Of a DNA stretch of 64,000 bases, positions 1-13,342 are shown piece after piece. The notes beneath the pieces are model-generated. The model searched no databases. It was not told the origin of the DNA and saw only the letters and a program-made list of their open reading frames with translations. Source of the stretch: Himantopus leucocephalus (taxonomy: Eukaryota; Chordata; Aves; Charadriiformes; Recurvirostridae); NCBI GenBank assembly GCA_003993805.1, contig RSEF01000001.1, forward strand, positions 148,821,320 to 148,885,319, read 5' to 3'. Every line of letters begins with the position of its first letter. Within the stretch, counting starts at the first letter, position 1. The translations under genes were made by a program, and so were the position numbers.

Positions 1-3000
1 TATAGCTGTAAATCTCCCAAAAGAACTTTGCAGCAAAACAAGTTGCTAAACCAGCGTATGCAGAATATTTGTTCTGGCACTAGTATTGGTTTGACTAAAG
101 CTCAGTAAACCTGCCTTAAATTTCTAAGGAAACTCTTCCTAGATTTCTGTCAGTTTTATCCTGATACAGGGAATGCACACATTGGTCTTTGAGGTTTTTG
201 ACCACTTGCTCAGCAGAAACAAGTTTTTCAGTGATATTGTTAGCACTGTCTCTGACAAAGTCATTTTCTCTGAGCAGCTATAAATATGATCCATGAAAAT
301 TCTTTTGGTCCAAATTAGGTATTGAATAATGCATATTTATAAATAATGCATATAGATAAGGGAGGAATTTCAGAGGCTTATAAAAAAGAAAAGAACCTTT
401 TTCTCCTTAATATATTGGGGTGAAGTTGATAGTAACCCTATAACTTGAGATGCAATAGGGTTACAATGACACAGGATGTAACTAGAAACAAGGAGTAAAA
501 ATGAAACAAAACTGCCAACAGAAGCTGTAATTTCTAAATTTTCAGGCACCATCTCATTTGACATGCACACAAAGTAATCAGTTTTAAATGGTGACGCTAT
601 TATTTGTTGTGCAGAGCTATAATACTTTCTGCTCATGCCTTTGGTAGTTTCTCTTTTTTCTTCTATGCCGTTTCTGACATTGAAAAAGAAGTGTAGCAAC
701 ATCCTAAATATTTCAGCATAATGAAATAATATTATGGTTTGAAAGTTGAAACTCATGTGGTTTTGCATTCGGAAATCCTGGGGACTCAGAATTGTGGTTT
801 GTGAAAATGTCCTATATATTACACTGGGTTATTATGAGAGCTTCTATTTTTCTTTAATATTATATTTCACTGATTAAGACATTCCTTCACTTGATACATT
901 AAAGAAGGGGTCAAATTAAACTAGTTTAACTCACTGCATTTAGGGATGTACCTATCATGACAGCAGTATTCCAGGTTTTCTAGCATTCTTTTTCATTGAA
1001 CATAAAGTTGATCTTGAAGAATTTTTCAAATGTTGATGGCCTAATCTTGTGTGAGATTTCTCACTGTGGAACCCCATTCTGAGAGGCTGATTTTTGTGAC
1101 AAGCTGATAGTGGGGAACCTCACTTTTGACAGGCACTTCAGACATTACAAGCCGAGTGAGTTTTCTTCAATCGGTCTCCTACTAATCTTTCAAAGCTTCA
1201 TCTAAAATTTCTGCTGGGGCATACCGTGCATGCCCTGGTGTTTTGGTCCATGCATTGCTACAGATCTTGTCTGACCTGTGTATTTGGGTTTCCTTCCTAT
1301 GGAAAATGGGGAATGATGTTTTGTGTTCAGGTTTTGTCCTGACTAGGGCATGGAGCCAAATGCAAAGCAGGGCAACATTCTCAAGTTCCCTGCTCAGATA
1401 TAGACTGAGACCCCACCTATGAAAGCAAGTATTTATTCTACATATATACACATATCTGACATGAGGTCATTAATGAGCAGCAGTGGATTATACTGTCTGG
1501 CATTTCCATTTGTTTTTGCATTGTTAGAAATCCTGAGATAGTGGTTCCTTTAAATTACCCCAAATTCTCAAATGTTTTTCATATTTAAGCAACTAAGATA
1601 GGTGATTATAGATTTTGAGATGCCAAGTTACTTATCTGAAATTAAATTAAAGCTGCTTTCCTAGCTGCTAAATCATATGGATTGTCTAACTCATGCATGC
1701 TTTCTTTTAAAATGTTGGTCATTTTATTAAAAAATTATGATGTAAATAGGCTGAATGGAGACAGTAGATTAAATTTTCTTGTAAAGTCATCCCAGAGACC
1801 GGAATCCCCTGCCTATGTAGAAGATAATATCCTTCCTGTTATTGCAGGCATTATAGAATAGGTATTGATAGCACTAATAGCTCTGCTGCCTGTCCTCTCT
1901 TGCTGGGGACCAAAAGGTCACATGAGCTTTGTGAGCCTCTTAGACCAGGGTGGCAAAGCTGTACTAGTTTCTGTGGCCCACTATACATTATGGTTTACAA
2001 GACAGTATGGTTTACAGAGAAATGTCATGCCAAGGATCTCATGTGGCCCTCTTGACCTCTCAACTTGGACGAGTAAGCTTCCTTTAAATCCGGATTATTC
2101 GGAACAGACTCTAGCATGAATCTAGAATGAATGTTTAATTGCTCTTCCTCTGCTGTGAGATGCATAAATTCTTCCACACTTCCTATAAGAGAGTACATTA
2201 TGCAAAACCCCATTTTGATACTTCCATGGAAAAGACCATGACTTTTTACTGTTGACCATAGCTTTTTACCATTGGGTTTCTCAGTGGGTGAAATACTGAC
2301 TGGTTTGAAGCTATTGGAAGTTCTCTATTTAACCTCAGTGAGTTTTATGCATGGTGGAACTTATTCCTAATGAAAAAAAATTATCAAATTTATCAGTAAG
2401 CTGGAATTAAAACATGAGAATTGTATGTAGTGTTAATTTAGTTTACATGATATAGAACATGAAAAGGCAACAAGGGGAACATAATTCTGCTAAGTCCCAA
2501 ATACCCAAAGAGAACAGCAGACAGTTCATCTGATTCTGCATACCCAAGGTGACAAGTTATGATGTCATCCCACCATACCCTCCATACATTGTCTTGACTA
2601 ATTTACAGCTATAAATTTATACTCTGAAGTCTTCATCTTACAATGTCAATATGATCTGGAAATAACACTTGAGACCCCTACTTTTCTTGCTCGTTGCTAG
2701 GTATCTGTCAGCCAACATACGCTGATCTGCATGGCAAGTACCTGTTCCTAATGGATTACCTTAGCAAAGCAGTTCAAGTGTTTCAATTAAACCAATAATT
2801 CAGGTGCCTCTTGTTTTCACTTGACAAGCGGAGCTTAAGCTGAGTCTTGGTGGACAATGGAAACTGACATTATGTGAAGAATCCCCATCCAGTATCTGCC
2901 TAATCTATTTTATACCCAAACATGATGTGCCTTTTCCCTTGCTATCCCCCCCTGAGGAACTCAATTAAGTCTTCCATACCTAATCCTGCTTAAAGTACAG

Positions 3001-6000
3001 AAATTAAGCTGTGTGGCACCTGACAGCCTGCAGGTGTTTTGGAAGAATCTCTCGCTACTGCCGTATGGGTGGAGCACTGCACAAAAAAATGCAGTTGTAG
3101 CCATCTTCTGAACATTTGGCTGGCAGGGTGGGGAATGCCTGTTTCAGGTGGGAGCTAGACTATACACATGGGAAAGGAGGGACCTGTGCTCTGGAGTCCT
3201 GCCTTTGCCCTGAAGGTATCCCATCTACAGATCCTCTCTCCAGGATACCCAGACTGTGGGATTGCACGGAGAGTCATGCGGGCAGGCGGGGAAGGCCGGC
3301 ACTGTCTCTGAGGCTGAAGGGCCTGGGTGAATTTTTTGGAAGTAGGACAGTCAGTCCTTGCTTAGGACTATTTCCTTCAGGACATAAAGGGGAGGAGAGG
3401 CTGCCATGACAGGGTAATGGTGCAGCTCTCCCACCTTTGATATCTGGCCTCCATTATTCAAAAAGACGTTGGCCACTGCACATGTCATTGTATAGGCTGT
3501 AAGGATAAGCTTGGGGCCCTGGATAAGCCTGGTACTACAGAAATACTCTTATGGTCATCTCTTTTGCTTGGTTATATACGGGTGGCTCCTTACTCAAAAT
3601 GGCTCCTTGTTGGCTCAGCCTCTGAAGCATGCAGTATCCTTGCGTGCCGGGGAGCCTTTAAGGCCAGGGGCAGCCTCGGTGCTCACTTAAGACTTTCAAT
3701 TCATCACTGGAGATGAGGTCCCTGAAAGGTTAGGAGTCCGCAGCACCTGACTGGTAGGTGTGAAAGCCAGTTTACTGGGTTATGTTCTCTCTTGAAGCCA
3801 CTCTGTACCACCCTCATAGGTGGTGGTTGCAGCTGAGCCGGCCAATTTGGGCTCAATCCATTTGAAATTCTGTTTCCAGCAGCTGAGGGTGTAAGAGCAG
3901 GACCAAGTAAACTAATACTGTACTTTTCAGTGATGGGAGTGTGTAACCAGGTGGGCAAATATCATGTCTCCAGAACCAGTCTTAACAAAGTTTCATCAGA
4001 GCTACCTTAAAAATACTGCCAACAATATCTTAGATGTAAATATTTTATTTAAAAAAAAAAATGTATCTTGGTGCCTTTTATTTCTCTCTTAAATGATGGT
4101 TAGGTACACATGATTAATTTGTTTGACTAATTTTCCTGTTACAATGGTATAATCTAATCCAGGTAAAGATACACAACTGTTCAAAGCTTTTAACATTTGC
4201 TTTCAATGTTAACTCTCCAGCTGTGGTTAGAAAAATAATTCATCCAGAAATCTGATCTGCATTGCTTCCTTTTGTAGTGCTTTTGGCTTCTTTCAGCTCT
4301 CTTCCAAACCTACAGTAATGGCGTTTCTCTGTAATTCATATTTGCTTTCACAAATCCTAGCTAAAGAATGCAAGAAAGCAAGCAAACTCTCTTCTAAATC
4401 AGCAGTGACTTGAACTGAATGGAGCAAAAATACCATTCTGCTACATTCTTTTGTGCAGTGCTTTCATTTAGCTCTTGTTAATTAAGACCATCAAACTTCT
4501 GAAATCGTACTCAGGTTGAAAATGTAGTTCTCTTTCACTAAATATTATTAGGAATAACCTCCATGAATAAGAAAAGAAATAAAACTAAGCCTTTGGAGTG
4601 GCATGGTTTACTTTGTTTAACACAGAAAGATGGTACTTCCAGTATTTTGCTTGATATCATTCTGTAAAGGAAACATTTTTCAGTCAAAACCACTTTTATG
4701 CTATCTTAGTAACGCTAGTAACCTACTCTTGCACATTATTTCAAAATGAGCTTAAACAGGATAGAATAGTGCATTAAATGCATCACAGCTGCTATATATA
4801 CTCTTGAGTTTCAATTCACTTCTGTTACAGTAAAACCAGCTTTTTATAAACAGATGTTTCATGCTTTCCATTCTAACGTATGACATACAGTGAGATTCAC
4901 ATTTCCCTTAAATAATGGTTTTGCCACTGTGAATCCTTATCACAGCTGTTGAACAGTGACTCCAGAGCACATAATTTCAGCAAGGACAATATAAAATCCG
5001 ACAGCTTCATATTCAAATTGAATCCTTGTTCTGAGGCTCCTAAAATAAAGACTTTCAAGTTTTTCATCATGACGTACAGTTCTTTGGTGTTCTAAATTCT
5101 GGTCACGTCTACAAGTGATAAATGTCAACCCAAATGGGCTTTGGGAAGAGGACACCTTAAAATGATGTTACTGTGTGTAACTGCTGCTTAAGAGTGAAAA
5201 ATAAAGTGCAAGTCGCAAGCTGCAAGGCTTGCTAATTTAATCTAAAATACATAAACCCAATGAGCTTAGGAAAAGGTGACATAAATTTGTTTCAGGAAAA
5301 TGTGGATGACAAAATGTGTTATGTTTAATTTGTATTGCATAGTCTCTCCCTATTGGAGATACTGGTTTGTTGTGCTCACCCACAAATTTTTTTTTTGTTG
5401 CCACAGGTTAATAAATTAAAAAACGTCCTTAGAGGTCTCTTGATTTAAATACTTTCTTCCCTTTCCTTACTTCTTGTTTAATTTTAATATTTTCATTAGA
5501 AGAACAATAAACTCCTTTAGTAAAGCTCTGGAATAGGTCCAAATCAAAAGCTTAAGAATGGCATGGTTAGGACTTCTACGGCTTTCAGAAATTTTAATTA
5601 GGCAAGGCAAAAATGCTTTCTGGTCAGGTGAATGTTTTTATACTTATTGTTGGTTTCATTTTGTCTCTTTCTTATTATGGTCTTGTAAAAATAGAAAAAC
5701 CCAATTTGGATTTAGTCTTTTTATTTTTTGGAAAATGCTAAAATTTGAGAGTTAGCAAAACATTTAGAAAACATGTCTTCTGTTCATTGTCAGAAAGTTT
5801 CCTTTGCCTCTTTTGAAATTATTTTTTCTGATAGATTGTAAGGATTAAAATTATGTATGTATGTATAAAAAAGGCACTTGAAAATATTAACGTGTCCAAC
5901 AAAGGTCTGATTTTGTTATGTTTACTTACATATTGAGGAGTACACTTTTCTGCCATGTATTGTTCTGCTGATACCAGCTGGAGCTTTTTGAAGAGTGGAA

Positions 6001-7172
6001 TGTTATTGAGCGTAACCAGACATTTGAGAGTCAATGAAAAATAATTTAAAAGCCTTAAACCAGAAATAGTTTCTCAACTTTCTAGAAAAAAAAATTGCCA
6101 CATTTATACTCAGCAAGTATATAAGCCTGGAGACACATTTTACTGAAATTATCTTCTTATAAGTATACTTTCTCCATGCCTTCCATTTCTTTTTTTAATT
6201 CTAAAGCACAAAAGGTTCTGTCAATTCAGGCACTACATTATAACATATCCCTTTAGAAAGAAATTTTTTTTTCCCTAATGTCTCATTGTACAGGTATATT
6301 ACTAAGGAGAAGTATCTGGCTATGAAAACTGTAGAAAAGAGATGTAGGCTGTAATCCTGCAAAGACTGTGTGCATGAAGAAAATGGGACTACCGATGAAT
6401 GTAAACTTAAGTGTGCATTTAATATTTTGCAATAATAACTTTAAAGGAAAATATTTGCGTGGAACACATACTATTGTAGCAGCTAATATCATAAGAAATA
6501 GTTTTTCATTGCTTCAATAACCTGTGCTTCGGCAGGAAGGAGCACGTGTGCACCAGTACGGACTCCAGAAGAGGAGAAAGATCACATAAAATCCCATATT
6601 TTGCAATGTCTGCAACACGTAGGTTCCTTGCTCTTTTCTCCTCATTTCAGAAATTGAAGTGGCTTATTTTCTGTTCCAGGACATGTGCCAATCTAACACT
6701 TAAAGTGACGAGGTATTTCTTACGTGTCCCAAGGCTAAGCGCTCGAGATGAAGGTTATAAAAGAAGCAATGGAGTAATATCTTGATGCCTTTGAAACTGA
6801 AAGAACAGGATTTTGCACAAGATTTTAAAAGGCTTGCAGTACTTACTGCTATTATGATGAATATCTCAGTTGTATCTCTAATAATATCCCAGATGAAAGT
6901 ACCATTGTTAGAGGCCATTCAAATTTACAGGGTGAGGGAGTCTGAGAAGAGTTGAGACAAGACGAAAACAGAAGTGAAGTCATGTGGATAAGGCTATTCT
7001 GGCAAGTAGCTGAGGAATATAGCAGAGAAAAAGTAGTTCACAAATAAACTTTTCAAAACAGATATGTACTTTAAAAGTTATTTTGTGAGAATGTGCACTT
7101 GTAACCAAAAATGACGTCTTAGAGAGTTGCTTTAAAAGTCTAATATTTTCAAATAATGATGTTAAAAATACA
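1..7172. other. AT-rich non-coding sequence, no gene seen
   Basis: No open frame here exceeds about 130 codons and none resembles a known protein. About 3040-3420 is clearly more GC-rich than its surroundings and carries a 97-codon open frame on the + strand, but no family is recognisable and no splice context supports it. A short imperfect direct repeat (TATGGTTTACA twice) lies near 1990-2022. The rest is ordinary AT-rich intergenic or intronic sequence with short A and T runs. Confidence 0.6.
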
Positions 7173-7261
7173 TGGAAGCTGTCCCTGCCCATGGCAGGGG
7201 GGTTGGAACTAGATGATCTTTAAGGTCCCTTCCAACCTAAACCATTCTATGATTCTATGAT
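7173..7261 (+). mobile_element. CR1 LINE, 5'-truncated 3' tail (young copy)
   Basis: The segment contains the hallmark end of avian CR1 non-LTR retrotransposons: a CCCTGCCCATGGCAGGGG hairpin, then GGTTGGAACTAGATGATCTT, then a CCCTTCCAACC motif, and finally two copies of the 8-bp unit ATTCTATG. Only about 90 bp survive, typical of 5'-truncated CR1 insertions, and no coding sequence is left. The close match to the familiar consensus implies a fairly recent insertion compared with the other LINE relics in this window. The element reads on the + strand. It is the clearest evidence that the host is a bird. Confidence 0.95.
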
Positions 7262-10200
7262 ATCTGTTTTTTCCACCAGTAGCTGTGTTTTGATAAATCA
7301 AACTTTGACAAATATTGTGAAAAATTTGGAAATATAACTGGAAAAAAAAATCTTTTTTGAAAAAATAAAACAACTTCGTAGTTCACGATAATAACTTTTC
7401 ACTAGTCACTAGATATTTGATTTAGTTCAGGCTTTGGATCTAAACAGCTCAAATGCCTGAAAGCCGGATCTAGATCTGACAGATACAGGTGTAACTGCGA
7501 GATTTTTTTCCTTGAAACATACAGGAAGGCATATAAAAATATGTAAAGAGATGCACTTGGTTAGAAATGCATAATAAATCCACAAGTCCTATACTTCCTT
7601 ATACTTCCTATACTTCCTTATCATAAGTATGAAGTAAGCCAATAGCGTTACATTAATTTATTAAAGACTCCTACTGCAGTAGAAGAATTTTGTCTGGTTT
7701 TTGTTTTTATCATTTTTCCTGTTGCAAATCCTAAAATATTTAGTCTAGGACTTAATTTCCATGCTGTCCACGTGTAACAAAAAGGGCCTTCCAGAATAAC
7801 CATCCCTCTCTGGTATTTCATGTGACAGGAGGGAAAGAAAAAACCCTCTATACAATGCTGAGCCTGAAAATAAACTTTTCATGTTTGCAAATAGCTGAAA
7901 GCACAATGGGATCCTGTGTTTCAATCTTGTGTGTGTATTCATCATGGATGCTTAATTATGAAGCGTAGAACTAAAGCCGAACAGTGTACCCCTAGTTACA
8001 GGACCCAGGGGATGACTGGATTCACTGCTTGGTAACATGTTCCTCGGGGGCCAATTAAAAGCACACCAGGTAAAGTTAAATAAAAAATAAATAACTCCTA
8101 TACACTGCAGATTTTACTCATTGCTGGAAACTGGCATCAAGAGAACCTCGGTAAACTGCCCTTTTTATTACCTGCTTTATATGAAACATTTAGAAATACC
8201 TGTAAATTCCAATTTATATCACCATTTATTGTCAGAAATACAACTGGAGGAATTCTTTTAATACATAATTCTTCTACTATACTTGTGAAAGAAGAACAGG
8301 TATGATCTTAGCTGAGAAACTGTCTCTATACTCTTACAGCCCCTACAAGAAAATATTCCACTTCTTTCTCTGCTGATGTTCATGTAGAGCACCATATGAA
8401 GGAATTTCAGATTCTGTTTATGTCAGTAATTTAATCTTAAAGTCATAAGAGCATGTTTATTTTAGCTCTGCTAGTGATGAATTCTTTCTGCTTTCAGATA
8501 AATCACAGTTAAGAGAGTTGTTGAATAATTCATCAATATCATTTTGAACACTTTAGTATATCAGATCTCAGAAAATATACCAAAAAAAATGAACAGGAAA
8601 AGCATAAAGCACCCGTAATGTATTGCAAATGTACGTCCATGAAAAATATGGGCTTTGTCTTTTTTTTCCTTTTTATCTAGCGTTATGCTGGTGTGGCTGC
8701 TTAAGTTTAATGGGAGTAGCTCCTAGTTTGCAATGCTGCAAATGGTAAAAGAAACAGGAGTATGATCTGATATGCATGGATTGAATGGAAAACACAGGAG
8801 CAGATATACATATTGCAGTAATGTATCGGCTCATGTTTAAACATAAATGACTGTATCAACAAGCAAACAGCCGTTAATAAGCAGCTGCTAACCCTGTTGG
8901 AGATTTTATCGTATGCATGAGTACTTTTTGCTAATGAGAAACTGCTTCATTTATCAAAGTAATGTTGGTTTCATAGAGACGTAATTCCAAGTTTCTTGTG
9001 TTGTATTGGGAAGTAAAGAATGAATTAATTAGTATTAGTATACTTGAACAGATTTAGAAAAAACTGTGAAGTCTGAACTCATAATAAGACTGGAAAAGTC
9101 TTTAGCTGAGAAGAATATTGTTTGTGGAGGGTTTGCTAAAAAATTTGTGGAAAAAAGTAATAAATATTCAGGGAGACAAAAAGGGTGGGAACACTGATTA
9201 TCTGGAAAACCCTGTCATTTACACTTTTGGTCAATAAAAATAGTCTCAACTACTCATTTAAGTACATTCTGTAGGTAACCGGGGAAAAAAAAGCATTCCC
9301 AAAGGGCTATACATGCTGTCTTGAACATAGATGTTTAATGTAAGTGGCATGAATTACTGTCTGCAAGTTCTGCGGTCTCTCTGGTGGACAGGAGAGTTGC
9401 TGCTTCCATGAGGGTCCCGCGTCCCTGCAGCACACACATATATTTGTTACTCATTAACACTAAGTAACTTGCTGAGCTACTGTACAAAGCACACAAAAGG
9501 CAAGTAATAAAGAATGTGAAAGCAATGACTAAATTAATAAGCAGATAGCAAAATGAAATTCATATTAAATGACCTTCCAACAGTCTGAGTTTGCAAATAT
9601 TAAGTGGTGTTGGTTGTTGCACATAAGACACCCATTAGAGGTTTTTTTATTTTTCCAGCAGAACAAAGCAGCTTTATATGAATATTGTTTCCCTTTAAGG
9701 TCTTATAAATCTGATGCCCTGACACATCTGGACACTCACGAAAATTCCTGAGCTTATAAACTGGGAAGGTCAGGCTGAAAACAGATACTCGGGCAAATCT
9801 GGAAACAACAAAGTAAGCAGCTAATTTTTAAATGTTGCAGCTTGTTGTTGTTTTTTTTTAATGCAACTGTTAATCCAGCTTGTTGGCAGAACTCTCCTTA
9901 AAATTTGGAAAGCAAATAGATATATAGAAACTATTAATTGGCCTTTGTGTTTATAGCAAAATTGAAAATATGTGAAGAATATGTGACTATGTGAAGACTT
10001 GAAATAATCTTATGGGAGTCAGTAGTTATTGCAATTCCATAATTCTTTATTACAGCCTGCGGCTGGCATTTTGCTATGTTTGTTATATTTATTCTTGACT
10101 TCTTGAAGTCAGTCAGCTCTAAAGCTTTTAAAATAAGTGTTAAGTTTGGAAAGTTTCTTTTATTAAAGAAAGTCTCATCAAGGTCTTATAGAAGCTTGTG

Positions 10201-10828
10201 GAATCATGAGCTAATGAGAGCTGATCTTTGCAAAAGTCAGGCAAGCTTGGACTAGAAATACAGGACAATTATTTTCTCTATCAAATCACAATGATTGTTG
10301 AGGATACCCACTAAATTGCATGTAATTGCCGATCTTAAAATATTTTTATCATGTGTAAAGGAATAATAGTTGTTTTATATAGCCAATAAATCCTGAGTAA
10401 GGAAACCCCTGCTAAAAGTGGCTCATACTCAGAGCACTGGAGAAAAAGGGAGGAATGCGGCTCACCAGCAGGCTGAACTGAACAGTAGTTTGACAAACAT
10501 CATGGAAACTTGACCATGTTATTCATTTTATTAGCTATGTTCACCTAAGGATTTTAATATTCAGGTAGTGATCCCAAAACTATGATCCTGAGACCATTCA
10601 CGATTTGCAAGGCTGTCGGAAATGGTGCCCGCACAAAATCATATCAAATATTGACGCTTATATCATCCTTACAGTTTCTAACCATGGGTGTAAAAGTGCC
10701 AGGTAATCTGCCAGAAATTCTTCAGGTGAGAATTCACAAATTTGGGGATGCGGTGGAAGAGCTATTCCCGACTGGCAGTACGACTGCTGTGCTCTCGTTG
10801 GCGTGACGTCATGCTCCACGCGCGGCCC
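7262..10828. other. AT-rich non-coding sequence, no gene seen
   Basis: No coding exon or recognisable repeat was found. A small imperfect tandem of CTATACTTCCTTA-like units lies at about 7589-7621. The sequence becomes more GC- and CpG-rich from about 10790, just before the duplicated block at 10829. Confidence 0.55.
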
Positions 10829-11067
10829 TTGCCCTGTGAGGTGGTAGCACTGATGCAGCATGCCGGCTCCACATGCTCACTGTGGTTTGGTGGTCCCTGG
10901 CAAGGGACTAGCTAGAGTGAAAGGCAAAGGGGTGCAGGTGGGAAAAGNTTGCCCTGTGAGGTGGTAGCACTGATGCAGCATGCCGGCTCCACGTGCTCAC
11001 TGTGGTTTGGTGGTCCCTGACAAGGGACTAGCTAGAGCGAAAGGCAAAGGGGTGCAGGTGGGAAAAA
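10829..11067. repeat. Two 119-bp direct copies around a single N (assembly join)
   Basis: Positions 10829-10947 and 10949-11067 are the same 119-bp segment, differing at about four positions (for example ACATGC versus ACGTGC and CTGGCA versus CTGACA). A lone N at 10948 separates them exactly. The exact abutment on one N, seen at three other places in this window, points to two contig ends that overlap but were not merged. The copies are probably two haplotypes or error-containing reads of one locus. Confidence 0.85.
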
Positions 11068-12188
11068 GCGCAGCACGAGAGGAGAATACGCAGCACTGGC
11101 CTTAACACGTTGCGCTTCTGCTCCGTCAGGACGCTGGTGCTTCCTCACTCAGCTTCTGCACAGCAGCCGTGCACGCTGGTTACACCTCCTCCGTGAACAT
11201 AAAAGTACACGAAAAAAGCTGTTACTATGGGACATCTTTACCAGAACTTTGTAGAATTTGCTGAAAGAGCAGTCTCTTGTTTCTGCTTCACTGAGAATGT
11301 GACCAAACAGCGCCTTTTCTGTTGGAGTGGGATATAGCTGTTGGTATCCGAAAAGAACCAAACATAAATTAACACTTGGCTTCATAGCGATTGCCACTTT
11401 TAGTTAAATTGCAGTGTTATCTGGTACGTGAATTCCAAAGAAGTCTTAATGTGAAATATTTCATTCTTTTTTTGTGCTACCCACAGCTACTTACTGAACT
11501 ACTGCATAGTATCATAGGAAATATTATTAGACAAAGATCTTGCTAATAATGACAAAATTCAACTAAGGAGATGAGTCATATTTATCATTATGTAAGCTTT
11601 CCTAATGAAGACAAATCATTAAAGGGGTAAATCAGGTTCCATGATTTTTGGAAAACAAGATGATTTGCTGAGAAAGCATGATGATGTTGGATACAAGTGA
11701 TCGGTTTGGGCATAAATAATTTTCCTACACATCAGAGTATCCTGTGGGGCACCCTAATGTATCCCCATCCCTGTGCAGTTGACATATCATGCATGATATA
11801 TGGGAGTCTGGGAGACCCTTGCACTTTGGGATACCAGTTGAAAGCTGGGATACCCTAGTGTAGATCCCCATCACAGATGGCACCCAATACTTTCGGAGTA
11901 ACTGAGTAAAGCTCTTGGCAATCTTAATTCAGACCATAATTCAGAGCATTGCCAGGCAGTGCTGGTCAGAAAGTGTGCTTTGTTGGAAATGGCTCACTAA
12001 TACAATGCAAAATAATGAATTCAAAACATCACAGGATTTCAGGGGCAATTGTAACCTGCCTTCCTAGCACACTGGATTTGCAGAATCACTGCTTTTGCAT
12101 TACCTGGTGGTAACAAATGGTGCCTGATAGATCTCCAAAAAATAGAAAAAGAACAGATGTGAGCATCCTTGGCATGCCCACACAGTGG
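11068..12188. other. Non-coding sequence with a diverged internal duplication
   Basis: No gene was recognised. Two related stretches near 11748-11777 and 11848-11885 share the pattern ACCCTA.TGTA..TCCCCATC about 100 bp apart. They may be arms of an old local duplication or of an unidentified repeat. Confidence 0.45.
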
Positions 12189-12288
12189 NNNNNNNNNNNN
12201 NNNNNNNNNNNNNNNNNNNNNNNNNNNNNNNNNNNNNNNNNNNNNNNNNNNNNNNNNNNNNNNNNNNNNNNNNNNNNNNNNNNNNNNN
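12189..12288. other. Assembly gap of 100 N
   Basis: Exactly 100 consecutive Ns, the conventional length for a gap of unknown size. Open frames that cross it have no meaning. Confidence 0.99.
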
Positions 12289-13299
12289 AGTTCTATACAT
12301 TCAAAACTGGCCCTAACATAGATGTAGACTGATCCCTCTGGCTTGTGTGGCATCTGGTCACTGCTCTTGGTGAGACATCCTGGTGTGAAGCCAGTGGCTG
12401 AAGAAGGCAAGCAGTGGCAGGTCCCTGTCCAGTGCTTCCAAGACACCAGTCTCCAAGGGAGAAGCCTGAAAGTCCTGGTGTTAACTTGGATTCAGCTTCC
12501 AGCCCTGCCTAAAAGCCTTGAAAATCCTAGCTGGAGACAGATGAGAGTTTTTGACCGCCACCCCCGTTATAGACCTGAGACTGGGAACGTGGGCATGCTG
12601 AAACTGATTTTGGCAAGCTGGAATAGTCCCACTGGTGCTGTCTTACTGCCAGGAAGCTGCAAATTCTGGCGTCTTCAGAGACTGCTGAGGGAAGCTAGAC
12701 AATTTAGGCATTTTCAGATTTAACAAGAAAGCCAGTTTCACAGAGCAGCTGTGCAGAATATTAAAGTCTAGATCGCTTCCGAAATGTCATGTTTCACTGT
12801 TCCTGACATGAAAATTTGTATAAAACTCTGACTAACAATAAACCAGATTTTTTTGTTGTTTTGTTTTCTTTTGGGGTTGATTCAGATGGAAACAATATTA
12901 TTATTAATATTATTTTCAAGCAGGAAACTGTTTTCTGATCAGCTGCGTCTCTAGGTAATCTTCAATTTAATTTTCTAAAATCATGCTCTGTCCCAGTTCC
13001 TTTGGGCTGTTCCTGAGACGTACAAATTACTTTGCCAGACTACAAAGATCTAATTTTCTCTGGGGGGAAAAAAACCTAAAATTGTCTGTCTGAAGGAAGT
13101 GTAATAAATTGCTTACATCTTCTAGAGTCTCTCCTTTCGGAAGAATCACTGTCCTAAATTGCCTACGGGGTTTTGTTCCTGTTTTACTAAATGAGTGTTT
13201 CTTCAAATATCAAAACATCTAGTTCTGACTGTTCGTCTCAGCTCAGACTCTTCATAGGTTCTGTAAATAGATCCGGTTTCTTGTCTCCCCTCTCAACAG
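12289..13299. other. Non-coding sequence, no gene seen
   Basis: A 126-codon open frame at 12343-12723 (+) has no recognisable motif, and its reverse strand is also partly open, so it is not accepted as a gene. An AT-rich near-palindromic ATTATTATTAATATTATT-like stretch lies around 12895-12915. Confidence 0.45.
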
Positions 13300-13342
13300 A
13301 GAACGGAAACAAGTCCTTGTCCCTAAGCATGACTTTGACTAG
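13300..13342 (+). other. Candidate 43-bp exon (splice-site pair only)
   Basis: A long pyrimidine tract ending in CAACAG (AG at 13298-13299) is followed after 43 bases by CTAG and then the donor GTAAGT (GT at 13343-13344). The segment is open in only one frame, with two-base split codons at each end. The other two frames contain stops, one of them in the last three bases. This is the best acceptor-donor pair I noticed upstream of the 54-kb promoter. Such pairs also arise by chance in AT-rich vertebrate DNA. It could be a non-coding RNA exon or a 5' UTR exon; no protein family is recognised. Confidence 0.2.
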
